In this document: in pieces, positions 49,044 through 59,592 of the stretch | Numbering within the stretch: position 1 is the first letter of the stretch | Layout of the letters: each line of letters starts with the position of its first letter | NCBI GenBank assembly: GCA_001643675.2 | Contig: LSRY02000011.1 | Location: 1,656,501-1,720,500 of the forward strand | Direction: 5' to 3' | Source: Monocercomonoides exilis | Lineage: Eukaryota > Preaxostyla > Oxymonadida > Polymastigidae | DNA length: 64,000 nt | Made by a program: the position numbers and the translations under genes | The notes under the pieces: model-generated | The model's database searches: none | Told to the model about the DNA's origin: nothing | What the model saw: only the letters and a program-made list of their open reading frames with translations

Positions 49044-49785
49044 GAATATGACATAAAAGTCCAAAAAATCATTCATTTTTCAGTTTTTGTGACTTCAAAA
49101 TTTAGTAATTTTTTTTATGATTATAACAATTAGGAATTATAATCATTTATTTTTCTGGAAACAATTTGGGATATTTTTTTAATGAAAGGATTTTTAACAA
49201 TAAGTTTAAGAAATTTTTGTTTAAATTCTTTTTCGAAAAAGAAAATGATAAGGACTTGGCTCATTCCCTTTCTTTCTTTCTTTCTCTCTATCTCTCTCTA
49301 TTATTTTTAACATCTGAAAAATGAAAAATAAAACTGGTCCTTAAGTGATCAAAGTTTTTCTACAATGTCACGCTGTATTTGAAAACCTAAAAAAAATATT
49401 TTTTCTGACAAGTCGGTTTTTCCCACATTTTATTATTTCTCATTGATTTTGGTTTATAAGGAAAAGTTAATGAAAAAAAAGTTTAATTTCATTTCTTCAC
49501 TCAATTTCTGATGTGAATGGGAATTAGCTCCTCCTTCTCTAATTAGCGTATCCTCTGAGGAGATTGAGATTACAACAAAGCGGCTGAATAAAAACTTTTC
49601 TGGATTGAATTTGTCCGTTGAAATTTTTTTTATTTAAGATTAAAAAACATTTTTTTTGGTAAAAATCATGACCCAAAATTTTCAGAATAAGTGTTGCATT
49701 AGATAAGAAAGAACATGGTCAGTTAATTCTTTTAGAAAAATTTATGTCATATGAACATCGAAGAATTGAAAATCGAACAGAATGA
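49044..49785. other. AT-rich region flanking a transposon relic
   Basis: Contains a CTTT/CT-rich tract at about 49262-49303. From about 49680 there are coding-like fragments that may be the eroded 5' part of the transposase. No terminal inverted repeat could be identified by eye. Confidence 0.4.
49262..49303. repeat. CTTT/CT-rich microsatellite
   Basis: CTTT units pass into CT and CTAT units, near the left side of the transposon relic. Confidence 0.75.
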
Positions 49786-51240
49786 ATGTCTATCATTATT
49801 GAAGATGGCTATGTTCGAATTATTAATTCAATAAATACCAATGAATTCACGCGATTTGCAATTTTCAGAGCAGTTTCATTAGTAAAGAGCGGAAGAGCTG
49901 TTGGAATAACAGGAAGCCCGGAGCTGTTTAACGAAGATGAAAGAAATACGATTGTTGGAGTTATCAAAATAGTGAGTTTATCCGGAACAAGTTTGAATGT
50001 CAAGAGATCAAAAGAATATGTTTGATTTCACATTTATTTTCTTTCAATTTTAATAATAATATATTTTTCTCAAAAAATCCGTCATTTCCGACAAAAAAAG
50101 ACATTCAGAATCTGAAGATGATGAAAATGCCAATGTATCAAAAGCATATCCATATTTATTTGGAAAATGGAATTCAGAGCTCAAAGCATCCATGGTCAGA
50201 AATGTGGATATCCAATGTTTTTCAGTATCCAACCAGCAAGCTCTTCTTCCCATCTGCGAGCTTCTGCAATATCTTCATGATTCACATCATTATTCACATT
50301 CTTTGATCTTTAACACTGATGAATCTTCACTGTGCCTATCTGATTCCTTCAAAACTCTTGTGATTCACCCCACAGGAGTTCCAGCTGGATTTCATACAAC
50401 ACACACAAACATGCCAAATGCCACTTTGTTTGTCGCAGCTGCTGCAGATGGATATTCTTTTAAAAGCGTTGTGTTGCGGCCATGCCACAAATTACTAAAG
50501 GAAATGAGTGTTCTGCTGACTGCACAGATGGACGTTTGGGACAACAACGAAGGTTGGATGACAGAATTCATTTTCTAAGATATGCAGAAGAGGTTTTTCT
50601 GAATGGAATCATCGAAAGAAGGAAAATATTTTGAAAGCCAATGAGAGATGTCTTCTGCTTCTGGATTCTCACTCTTCTCGGGCTCAGCCAGACATATGGC
50701 AGAAATTTGTTGATAACAACATTGACGTTGTCACTTTTATTCCTCACAGTTCACACATCACGCAACCTCTTAATGTTTGTGTGTTTGCAGTCTACAAGAA
50801 ATGCATCAACTCTCCGAACTCTATGCATCCGGATTCTTCCATTTCTCTCCGACGCGAGGCCATTTCTAATGTTCTTCCACAATCCCTTCAGATAGCATTG
50901 CTTCCTGTAACTGTTGTTTCTTCGTTCAAGAGAAGCGGCGTGCTTTCAAATAAGTGACATTCAGTATTATCAACACTTCCAAAGGATGTTTCAGTTTCTC
51001 TGAAAAAGATAATACACAGGTTCGATTATTTCTGAAAAATAATTGTTAAACAACAACTCCTTAACGAATGAAATGAAGATAAGAAAATGAAAGAAGTTAA
51101 GAAAAGCAAAGATAATATAAATGAAAATGAAGAAAAAATTCATTTTGCAGTTGAAAAGCTCAAAAAAAGAAGATTTCACAAACCCAACAATTTGAATGAT
51201 GATGTTTTGTACGATGGATCAATGCAACAAAATTCCAGTA
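49786..51240 (+). mobile_element. Decayed pogo/Tigger-like DDE transposase (Tc1/mariner superfamily)
   Basis: Pieces in several frames. At 49786-50025 there is an N-terminal CENPB/HTH-like block (AVSLVKSGRAVGI, DERNTIVGVIKI). At 50110-50578 the first half of the DDE_1 domain reads SLIFNTDESSLCLSDSF, NATLFVAAAADGYSFKS and NEGWMTEF. After a frame change near 50570, EWNHRKKENILKANERC, LLLLDSHSSRAQP and FIPHSSHITQPLNVCVF follow. Two catalytic Asp residues are present (NTDES, LLDSHSS), but the third position reads QPLN where pogo relatives have QPLD. A stop after WMTEFIF separates the halves. About 250 bp downstream is Lys-rich and may be the C-terminal tail. Ends and target-site duplication were not found, so the coordinates are those of recognisable coding remains. 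Confidence 0.72.
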
Positions 51241-51532
51241 AAATTTGAAAGAGAGAAATTGCTGAAAATGGATATTATTAATCATTTCAATTTTTATTAT
51301 CAAAATATGATAGCTTGAAAAAAAAATTATTTTTTGTTTCAAAGAAATGAAAATAAGAAAAATAGATTTAAAATTACCTCAAATGTTTGCCAATTTTTGA
51401 AATGAAAAAAAAAAAAAAAAATTGAAAATGAAAAAAATTGAGTTACAAAAATAAATACTTCTCATTTCCTTAAACATTCAGAATGCTGCCTGATAAATTT
51501 CATGATATAGTTGGAAAAATAACTTTCTAAGT

Positions 51533-52816
51533 TTAAAGAACAAATATTTGGTAAAAGCTTGTGTAGATATCATCATATCCTTCTTCTTCCATCTTTTTAA
51601 GCAACATCATCTTTGCTTTTTTATTTTTATCTTTGTCTATTTCATCATCTTCATTTCCTTCCAATCTTTTTGAAATCCCACAAAAGAAATTCATACAGGA
51701 ACAAGCTGGGTCTTCGTTTATTGTTTGCTTCCAAGTTTCCTCCAAAAAAACATCAATGATCCCACTTTTCAACAAATCATCATATTTCACAGATCTGCTT
51801 TCCGCCATTCCTCTTGAGCCCAAAATGCAAAACTCACAAATATCTCTGTGATTTTCCTTTGCTATTTGAAAGAGCTGAACAATGCTTCCAATAAGTTCAA
51901 CATGCTCCCCATTCCATAACGTGGACAAGCCTGTTATAGAAAAAAAGATTTGGAGCCATCTCAACAAAACAAGCTTTTCTTTCTCTTCTTCTTTACTCAT
52001 TTCATCTTTGTTTTTCTTCCAATCGATGCATTCCGTCAGCTCCTTAAATACCATTGTTGCTTCTCTTGCTAAATGCAGCTCATTCACAATTACTTCTTCT
52101 AAGCTGTCATCATTGAAGAATCTGTCAATTAAAAAATTCCAAGCAGATTGATACGCAAGTTGGGTAAGATTTCTGTGATCCTGATGGTATTTGATGATTT
52201 CCCTGATCTCATTCAAGAAAAGTTTTTTGTCCACTTTCTATACAAAAAAGAAGAAGAAATAAATTACGTAAGCACAAAAAGAGATAATGCTATTCCATAC
52301 ACAATTTCTAATATTACTCAATGCCAGCAAAGCTATTTCCGCTTCTCTTTGCGTTTCCTCGTCTCTCTCATTCCTCAGAGCAGCTTTCAAAAGATGAGGA
52401 ATACAGATCGAAAGACAAACATTGGATAGATTGCCATAACCACAATGCAGCAAGAGACAGCATTCGCTAAGATCAATTAGCAGCTTTTCATTCTTTCCTT
52501 CTTTTTTCTGATCTTCTTTTTTAATCATCTTCTCAAATCTTTTTTTCAAAGAAAATTCGAATGAAGGATAACTCCATATATTCTCAGCTACTTTGAAAAA
52601 TTCCACATGTTTCAATAGCAAAATTGCATTAGCATGTGATATTTTCTTTTTTTTAATCATTTTATCAATATCGTTGCACATTTGTTCCTCGATAAATGTA
52701 TAAGTTTGATCTTTATTCATTTCATCTATCATTCGAAACATTTCTTCTATTTCCACTTTTTGTTCCGCATCAGTCAAATTATACAATTTCTTTAGTTCCA
52801 CTTTAAAGTCGAACAT
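51533..52816 (-). CDS. Lineage-specific multigene-family protein, unknown function
   Basis: Two exons, 52301-52816 and 51533-52237 (63-bp intron, phase 0); 406 residues, all predicted helical. Blocks such as EEMFRMIDEMN, ANAILLLKHVEFFKVAENIW, KRFEKMIKKEDQKKEG, NEKLLIDLSECCLLL, EIREIIKYHQDHRNLTQLAY and KKMEEEGYDDIYTSF have the look of a large set of hypothetical paralogues that I associate with oxymonad genomes; that link is from memory and not checked. The overall shape resembles a HEAT/ARM-like alpha solenoid. No catalytic or targeting motif was seen. The second exon opens on GTG, so the ATG at 52816 of exon 1 is the only sensible start. No defect was seen, so it is probably functional. Confidence 0.75.
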
Positions 52817-55396
52817 TCACAAGACAAAATAAGAATAAAAATTCTAAAGTAATAATTTGAAAATATCCAACACATACTCAGAAATAGTTTTTTCAGAAAA
52901 ATTTGCTGCATTTGACAATATGAAACCACAAAAGTTAGCAAATTCATTTTCCAAATATCGAAACAATTTTCGTATAAAAAAAAAAATTCAAATACACCAA
53001 ATCAAATATTTATAATAACACAGTAGTCCATACATCTTCTTTTGCCATCAATGTCTTTAACCTCAAAACAAGCAAATCTTTGGATCAAAAAATCTCCTTT
53101 TTAATTTAATAAATAAGGGTTATTAACCTATAATTTTATAAGTGAGAGTTTTTTGATTGATGATTTGCGGAAGCCAGAAGATGTTTGAGCTACTTTTGCG
53201 CACAGCCACAGATGTACCCATGCGAGTAATGGCACTGCAGAAGGACATGAATTTTGCTTGCAGATGGAGGAGCGAGTGGCTGTTTGCATCGATTGCTTGC
53301 TTTTAGTGAATTGGTGAAGAAAATTACATGAAATATGAACTTGGCTATGTATCGCAAAACATATGGTGCGACATTGGCTGTGATATTTTGAAAAAATTAT
53401 TCAAGCAAGGTGCAGAAAAAGCGAGTTGAATTTCAGAAAGATTTGATTGAACCGCTTGTTCATTTCGAGGGAAACGTTGTTTGCTTGGTATATCTTTTGC
53501 GCAGGATTTGTTTTGTGGAAAAGGAAATAAAATTTGGGGTTGGACAATGGAGGAAGCGAGCAGAATGAAGCACTCAGCAGGCATTTACAACAATTTCATT
53601 TGCATTTTGGAATCCTACTGGTAAGCTGTCAGCAAAGACATGACGTTGAATAAGTCTTTGAAAAGGAGTTAATTTGAGAATATGTATTTTCATTTGGAAT
53701 CATGGACAACTTCACAATAGATTCTCTGCGTTCGATGACGTTTTTTGCAAGCCATTTTTATCCATTTGTCTGAATTTTTTTATGTATCAAGAGGCAATTT
53801 TGAAGAACAAGAAAGTCAGTTAAGTTGATAATTACCAATGCATTGGAGATGGGAAAACATTTCAAGATCAAAAAAACAATGGCTTGACTTTTTTTTTTTC
53901 ATTCAATTTTCTTTAAAGTTACTCTTTGAATGAATAGAGATTGACCATGAACTGGAATGCCATGGAAAGAAGCATTTTTATCCTTTTTGAAAAGAACTGG
54001 AAGTTTTGAGATTATTTTTGTTTGCGTTTCATTCAAGAATGGCATTCGTGACTTCAGCCATATGTCTTGTATGATGCACAGCCCAATAATGCTTGACATG
54101 AGCTTGAAAGAGAAAAGCAGTATGCTTGGCTTATTTGTGAGTGCTTGACAGAAGCGACTCATTTGTCGAATCTGATGAGCTTGCTATGCGTTCACATTCA
54201 GAATACATCCGACTTTTCGTGTTATTCGTTATTTCAAAGAATTGTTTGATGGAAACGGACATTCCGATACTTTTATGGGGAGGCACACACTTCTGGTGAA
54301 ATTGCAGAATTGGATGAAGTGCGAATTACTTTTGGAAATTGAAAGGAATTTGAATGATTCAAAATTAGATTGCTTCCAAAAAGAGAAGAGAAAGGAGAAG
54401 ATGCATCAATGGACTCAAGAATAAGGGAAAATCGTAATGAATAAGAAAAATGACTTTTAATAAAAAGAGAAGAGAGAAAGGGGAAACAGACAATTTTGAA
54501 AGAGGAATTAAACATTTTATAATGAATCAATTAATAAAGAAAAAGATGTTCAACATCATGAGGAAAGAAAACATAGAGAAAGAACAAGGAAATTTTGGAG
54601 AGGAAAGAGAGAGAGAAAGAAAGAGAAAGAGGAGAAGTTGAAGAATGAAAAGGGAGAAAAGGAAGAACGAATGAATGAATGAAAAAGACACATAAGACAA
54701 AAGAGTGCATAAGCGGTATAAGAAGGAAAGAGAAGAAAGGGGAATGAATACAAAGAAAGAATATTTTTGACAAGAAGAAAACAAGCTGATTTTGAAGAAT
54801 AGAAAGAAGGAGTTGTCAAGGAAGAAAGATAGAAAGAAAGAAAAGATGAACCGTCATTTTTGAATATTGCTCCGCTTTTCAAGAGGCGAAGACTGAAAAA
54901 TATAAAAGGGAAGAAACAGAATACTTTGAAATCAGTTTTGAGAAAAGAAGAAGAAAAATATTTGTGTTAATTTTTTTCCTGCAAACTTCTCAAAAGATCA
55001 GCCGAAAAGGGAAAATTTCATGGAGAAAAATAAAAATGCTTTAGCGTGTTCAAAATAAAAAATTTTGAGAATAACTTTTTTAATCGATTTCGAAATTTCC
55101 CTCATTGGAACGCTTTCTTTTATAATGTGGATTAATTTTACAACATTTAAAAATGTCAAAAATGTCAACAAAAAGTGGTTCAATTTACGCATATGGAAAT
55201 ATATCTGCTTCAATTATTAAGGATATTTCATACCATTTTATTTCGCTATTATTTCACTGAAGAGAATATTTAAAAATACTTGCTTCAGTTGGAAATAAAA
55301 AAGAAAAAGGAAAAAAATACACAAAAATTAAGCTAAAAGAAACTATCCACAAAATATAATAACAGGGAACGAAAAGCAATTTCTCTTTCTGAGAGT
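52817..55396. other. Gene-free 2.6-kb stretch with decayed coding-like fragments
   Basis: No intact gene was recognised. Short coding-like pieces with higher GC occur on the + strand: a 41-residue frame at about 53185-53307 (MFELLLRTATDVPMRVMALQ), a 50-residue piece near 53400-53560 (VEFQKDLIEPLVHFEGNVV) and a piece at 54150-54420. All are broken by stops and none matched a family I know. A purine-rich low-complexity block (GAAA/GAGA) covers about 54560-54860. This is probably an old, eroded gene or element. Confidence 0.5.
54560..54860. repeat. Purine-rich low-complexity tract
   Basis: Long, nearly pure A/G stretch made of GAAA, GAGA and AAGG units, with no coding sense on either strand. 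Confidence 0.7.
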
Positions 55397-57648
55397 TCAC
55401 TGAACAACGACTCGGACAGTTGGATGATGGAACGCAGAGTGTTTTTTGTACTCTGCTTTCAGCACGTTTCTGCTGCAGACGGGGCATCGAATGCGCGGCT
55501 CGTCAAAGTCATCGGCGTCTGAGTGCAGCTGAATGAGCTCGCTGGCTCTGCCTGGAGACACACTCATTCCGCACAATTCGCACCGCCTGTTTGTTTCTAT
55601 GCCCAGCTTCAGAGCATAAAAGCGGTCAAGCCCAACTTGCTGGTAGCCAAGCAGACACGCCCCCAGCATCTGCAGGGCCATGTCTCCTTCACCCGATGCA
55701 ATCAATGCATTCCCTGGAATCTTCAAAAGTGGAGTTGCCGAGGAAGGCTTGGCTTCAATCTTCTCTTTAGCTTTCTTTTTCACATCGGACGGAGCCTTTG
55801 AAAACGCAAACGTTTGCTTTGGAGCATTGTCTGCGCTTGGCGTGTGTTGGTGCTGTTTTCTCTTGAGGTTGGAAAGCAGCTCATCAACTTCCGCAAAATG
55901 GCTTGCTTTTGATGTGTGTTGGTCTGCCTTTGCTTCATTCATTTTTTTCTCGACTAGCTTCGGTAGCATCTCTGTTGGTGCAGGCGCAGGAGAATAAACA
56001 GGGAAAAATGGCTTCACAGCAAAAGTGCTTTCATTTGGCAGAGGGGAGCGACTATTCGAAAAAGAAGACGAATAGCCAGAAGAAGGAACAACAGGAACTC
56101 CACAAAACGGCACATGACCGACTTTGCTTCCAGGCAGCACAGGAAACACTGATTTGTCTTTTGTCTCGTTGCTGGTGCGAAGAACAGGCATCGAATATTC
56201 TTGTGGCGGAAAGGGAGCAAAAGTTGGCGATGCATCTGGACTCACACATTTCTTTGGGGCGACTGTCGGTGCATTTGAGCCAGTTCCATTTTGACAGGCT
56301 TTTGTGAGTGAATCAGAAGAGTGCGGCTGGCAACAAAGAGGTTGTGGCAATGGCGGTGCGAGTGAAGGAGAAAACAAACCTTGAGGATGATGCGAAGATG
56401 ATTGTGGTTGTGCGTTTTCAGGTGAAAAAGGAATAAAAGAGGAAGTGGTTGCTGCAGCAGGACCGAAATGCGTGAAGGCTTTTGTTGCTTTGGAAGATGG
56501 GCGCACGATTGGACTTGATGATGTTGGAGTGAATTTTGCTTGGGGATTATTTTGATTCTTTGGATGCGGCTGATGATGGACAATGCTTGGCTTATTCAAT
56601 TGAGGATTGCTTTCATCGCTTTTCGCCTCTTGTTCCTTTGCATTGCAGCTAACAGCTCCGGCTGTGCCATTCAGCTCTTTTTCTGCAATGTTCCTTTTGA
56701 AGAGGCTCACCAGAATAAAAGTTGCCTTTTCCAGAATTTTTTCGCTTTCGCTGCTGTTTCTCGCAATCGCCTCAACTTTCTTCTCAAGACAAGTCAGCAC
56801 CTCGGCAGGAGCACCATTTTTCGCAAGAAACGAAGCCAGCTCCAATGCTGCCAGCTTGAGGCCATCGGGAGACGTGGGCGAGCTCAGCACGTCTGCAACA
56901 TATGTGATTGTTGCATTCATCGGCTGATTGAAAAGAAGCGAATACGCTCTTGTCTTTGCTTGTTGCTCGTCTCTCTTTCCCTGCAGCACATTCCCTTCCC
57001 CTTGGATGCTTGCTGCCTTCTGTTGAATCGGAGCAATTTGTTGCTGTTTTTGCGCAACAGCACCCATCAAATGCCTAAAACACACCAAATGAAAAAGAAT
57101 CACACGCTTTTTGCTGGATCAAAATAATTCACAAACACAAATCCTTTTATTGTCTCTTGAGAAATGTCTGAATTGCTTGACTTTTCATCGACAACCACCG
57201 ATAAAAAACATTTCCAATACAATTCATACCAACATGAAATCTTGGACTGAAGCGAGCGCTGTTTGAGCGAGAAACAGCATGAGATCTTTGCTTTGCGAAT
57301 ACGCAATCAATATCAGGAGGATCAACGTTTTTACCTTTCAAACGAGCAAAAAAAACGGTCATATGCCATGTTCAACAAAAGAAAATATAAATTATTAAAA
57401 AAAAAAAAACCAAACTTTTATTGATTCGTCAACAGAAGCCGCCAGCGACTCCATGATGTAGCGAATTAACTTCACATTGTTCAAATGGCTTTCGTTGTCA
57501 CCAATATCTTCAATGGACACACAGTTTAATTTTCGAACATTCGAGCACTCACACCTTCCCAAGCAATCGCTCCAAGCTCGTCAAGAATCTCGTGCTGCTC
57601 TTGGGGCAATTTATGAGCCAGCTCTTGTACGGCTTGACTAACGTTCAT
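55397..57648 (-). CDS. Helical-repeat protein with C-terminal zinc-ribbon-like Cys clusters
   Basis: Proposed exons are 57555-57648, 57416-57507, 57230-57334, 57106-57180 and 55397-57043; about 670 residues. The exon 4/5 join is ambiguous (acceptor after TTTTAG at 57076 with a shifted donor also works), as is the frame of exon 3. The N-terminus (MNVSQAVQELAHKLPQEQHE, then LNNVKLIRYIMESLAASVDE) and YVADVLSSPTSPDGLKLAAL, LELASFLAKNGAPAEV look like ARM/HEAT helices. A Pro/Ser-rich linker follows. The C-terminal 75 residues hold C-x-x-C pairs (RRCELCGMS; IRCPVCSRNVL) and a terminal HHP segment, probably zinc binding. No family was recognised. It is divergent from the PB1-protein gene. Confidence 0.62.
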
Positions 57649-58500
57649 GCGTTATTGCAAAATCAAGCATAAATGCATCGTAGCAAATCAACAAAGAAAA
57701 TAATTGAAAAATCAGATTATTTGTGATGTTCAAAGGCAAGCACAAGATAAATAACAGCAATGCAAAATAATCAAATATTCACATACATGTTCAGCATCGT
57801 CCATCAATTACTGACTTCAAAACACTTGCACAGAAGCTCAAAAGTCACACGAAAAAATATCACAAAATAATTTAGGGCATGAAATAGAGAAAACAAATAT
57901 TTTAACCAAACTTCACAAAATGCTTCAATGGAACATTGTAAGGAAAAGAATTAACAGAATTCGTTCTATTTTCCTCCTTTTCAATTTTTATGAGAAAAAA
58001 ACAATTGATGTTGTCAGATTTCAATATCAAAAAAATTATTAAAGATTTTTTTTGTATTATTTGGGATATTAAAAATCAACATTTTTATAATCATGAAAAA
58101 CATCTGTGTTCAGCGAGCACTTTTTTATAAAACTTTTGCCCTTAATAAAGTTATCAAGAGAAAATATTTATAAATGCGATTTTCGTTTAACACACGCCCT
58201 GAGCACGGCTCTTTTGAATGATCTGCACAGTAAAATGAAGCGTCTTACTGAATATTGGGTGTATCACGAATCGGACTAGACGCGAAAAGAACAGCGAGGA
58301 AAGAAAAGTATTTTGGAATGATTTTTTGGCGATGAAATGTCTTTAACCGAGATCAATCGCAAAACTGTGTATTTTAGTGGATTCCAAAAATGATCCGAGC
58401 GATGCGGGGAAAGAGCCGTTTTGAAGATGTTTTGAGGAAGATATGGTTTTCATAATATTTTGAGCATTTGTCGAAGAAACAAGAATTCGCAAAAGCAGAA
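57649..58500. other. Divergent intergenic region
   Basis: An 852-bp interval between two divergent starts, the only long divergent spacer in the window. It is AT-rich to about 58150, then mixed. No gene was recognised; it presumably holds two promoters. Confidence 0.4.
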
Positions 58501-59592
58501 ATGGCACGCATGATTAAGACAGTATTTGTTAGGACCATGGAGATCCGGTGCTTTGCGCTGGAGCAAGTGACATTTGAGGCGCTTGAAAACAAAGTTCGAG
58601 GGCTGTATGGGATTGGCGAGGCAGAGAAATTGTCAGTCGGATACGTTGACGAGGAGCAGGACTTTGTCAGCGTTGGGAGCACAGAAGAGCTGGCAGTGGG
58701 GCTGGCCTGGAGAGACGATAAGAAGCCTTTGAAACTGTTTGTGAAAGTTGCTGCGGCTCAAAAAGAGCAGAAAGAAGCAGGAGAGCAGAAAGACAAGCAG
58801 ACAGAGTGCGCATGCGATGAGTGGAAGCGGAAGCGATGCGAAAGACGAAGGGCAATTTGGGAAAAGAGATGGATGATGAAGCGATACAACGAAGCAAAGA
58901 TGGAGCGAATGGGTTTTGGAGAGTCAGAAAGCGAAAGTGACAAAAGTTGGAAAAGAGGCGAAAGATGCATTGAGAGACACAGAAGACACTGCTGCGGAGG
59001 AAGAATGGAAAGGATGCGGAGAGCAATGATGTGGCAGAGGATGAGAGAAATGATGAGGATGAGGAATCTCAGAGGCTGCTCAGAGCTGGGGAAATGCGAG
59101 CCGTGCCGATGCAGAGCAGCAAGAAAGGCAGAAACAGGAGCAGGAGACGCAGAAAAGTGCGGGATGCACCATGGCCACCATTTCCACCGGGGCTGCTGCA
59201 GAGGAGAGAACAGGCGCTGGATGATGAAGGGGAAGTGTGAAGAGCCAGAGGCACGCTGCAGAGGGCATTGGATGCACAAGTGCAGTGCTGAGCCAGAGCA
59301 TCAACATTTCCACCATCATCATCGCCATTGCGACACAGAAATGGGGTGGGGAAGAAGAGGACGAGGGAGAGGAAGAGAGATGGGATGCCCATTCATGCGC
59401 CGCAGACATTGGGGAGGATGTTCAGGAGAAAGAGAAGGGACAAGCGTTGAGGCTGAATATGCAGCACGATCTGCCTCTGCCTCTTCATCTGCCTCCTCAT
59501 CGTCATCCACTTCATTGTCCTCCTCGGAGTCTTTGTTTGATTCCGAGGCACAGGCAGAAATGGCATCTGAGGAAGGATGCGAACAGGAATAA
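58501..59592 (+). CDS. PB1-domain protein with Cys/His/Met/Arg-rich tail
   Basis: A single exon of 363 residues. The frame runs back to a TTG at 58468; the ATG at 58501 gives MARMIKTVFVRTMEIRCFAL, which begins right at the domain. Residues about 4-80 form a PB1 domain: a basic first strand, then the acidic OPCA-like loop YVDEEQDFVSVGSTEELAVG, which pairs with a Lys on a partner PB1, and KPLKLFVKV. PB1 proteins assemble signalling and autophagy complexes (p62 type). Residues about 110-320 are very rich in Arg, Met, Cys and His (HHGHHFHRGCC, HQHFHHHHRHC), suggesting metal binding or a disordered cationic region. The C-terminus is poly-Ser and acidic. There is no ZZ or UBA domain. GC content is clearly higher than in the surroundings. 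Confidence 0.75.
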   Translation: MARMIKTVFVRTMEIRCFALEQVTFEALENKVRGLYGIGEAEKLSVGYVDEEQDFVSVGSTEELAVGLAWRDDKKPLKLFVKVAAAQKEQKEAGEQKDKQTECACDEWKRKRCERRRAIWEKRWMMKRYNEAKMERMGFGESESESDKSWKRGERCIERHRRHCCGGRMERMRRAMMWQRMREMMRMRNLRGCSELGKCEPCRCRAARKAETGAGDAEKCGMHHGHHFHRGCCRGENRRWMMKGKCEEPEARCRGHWMHKCSAEPEHQHFHHHHRHCDTEMGWGRRGRGRGREMGCPFMRRRHWGGCSGEREGTSVEAEYAARSASASSSASSSSSTSLSSSESLFDSEAQAEMASEEGCEQE

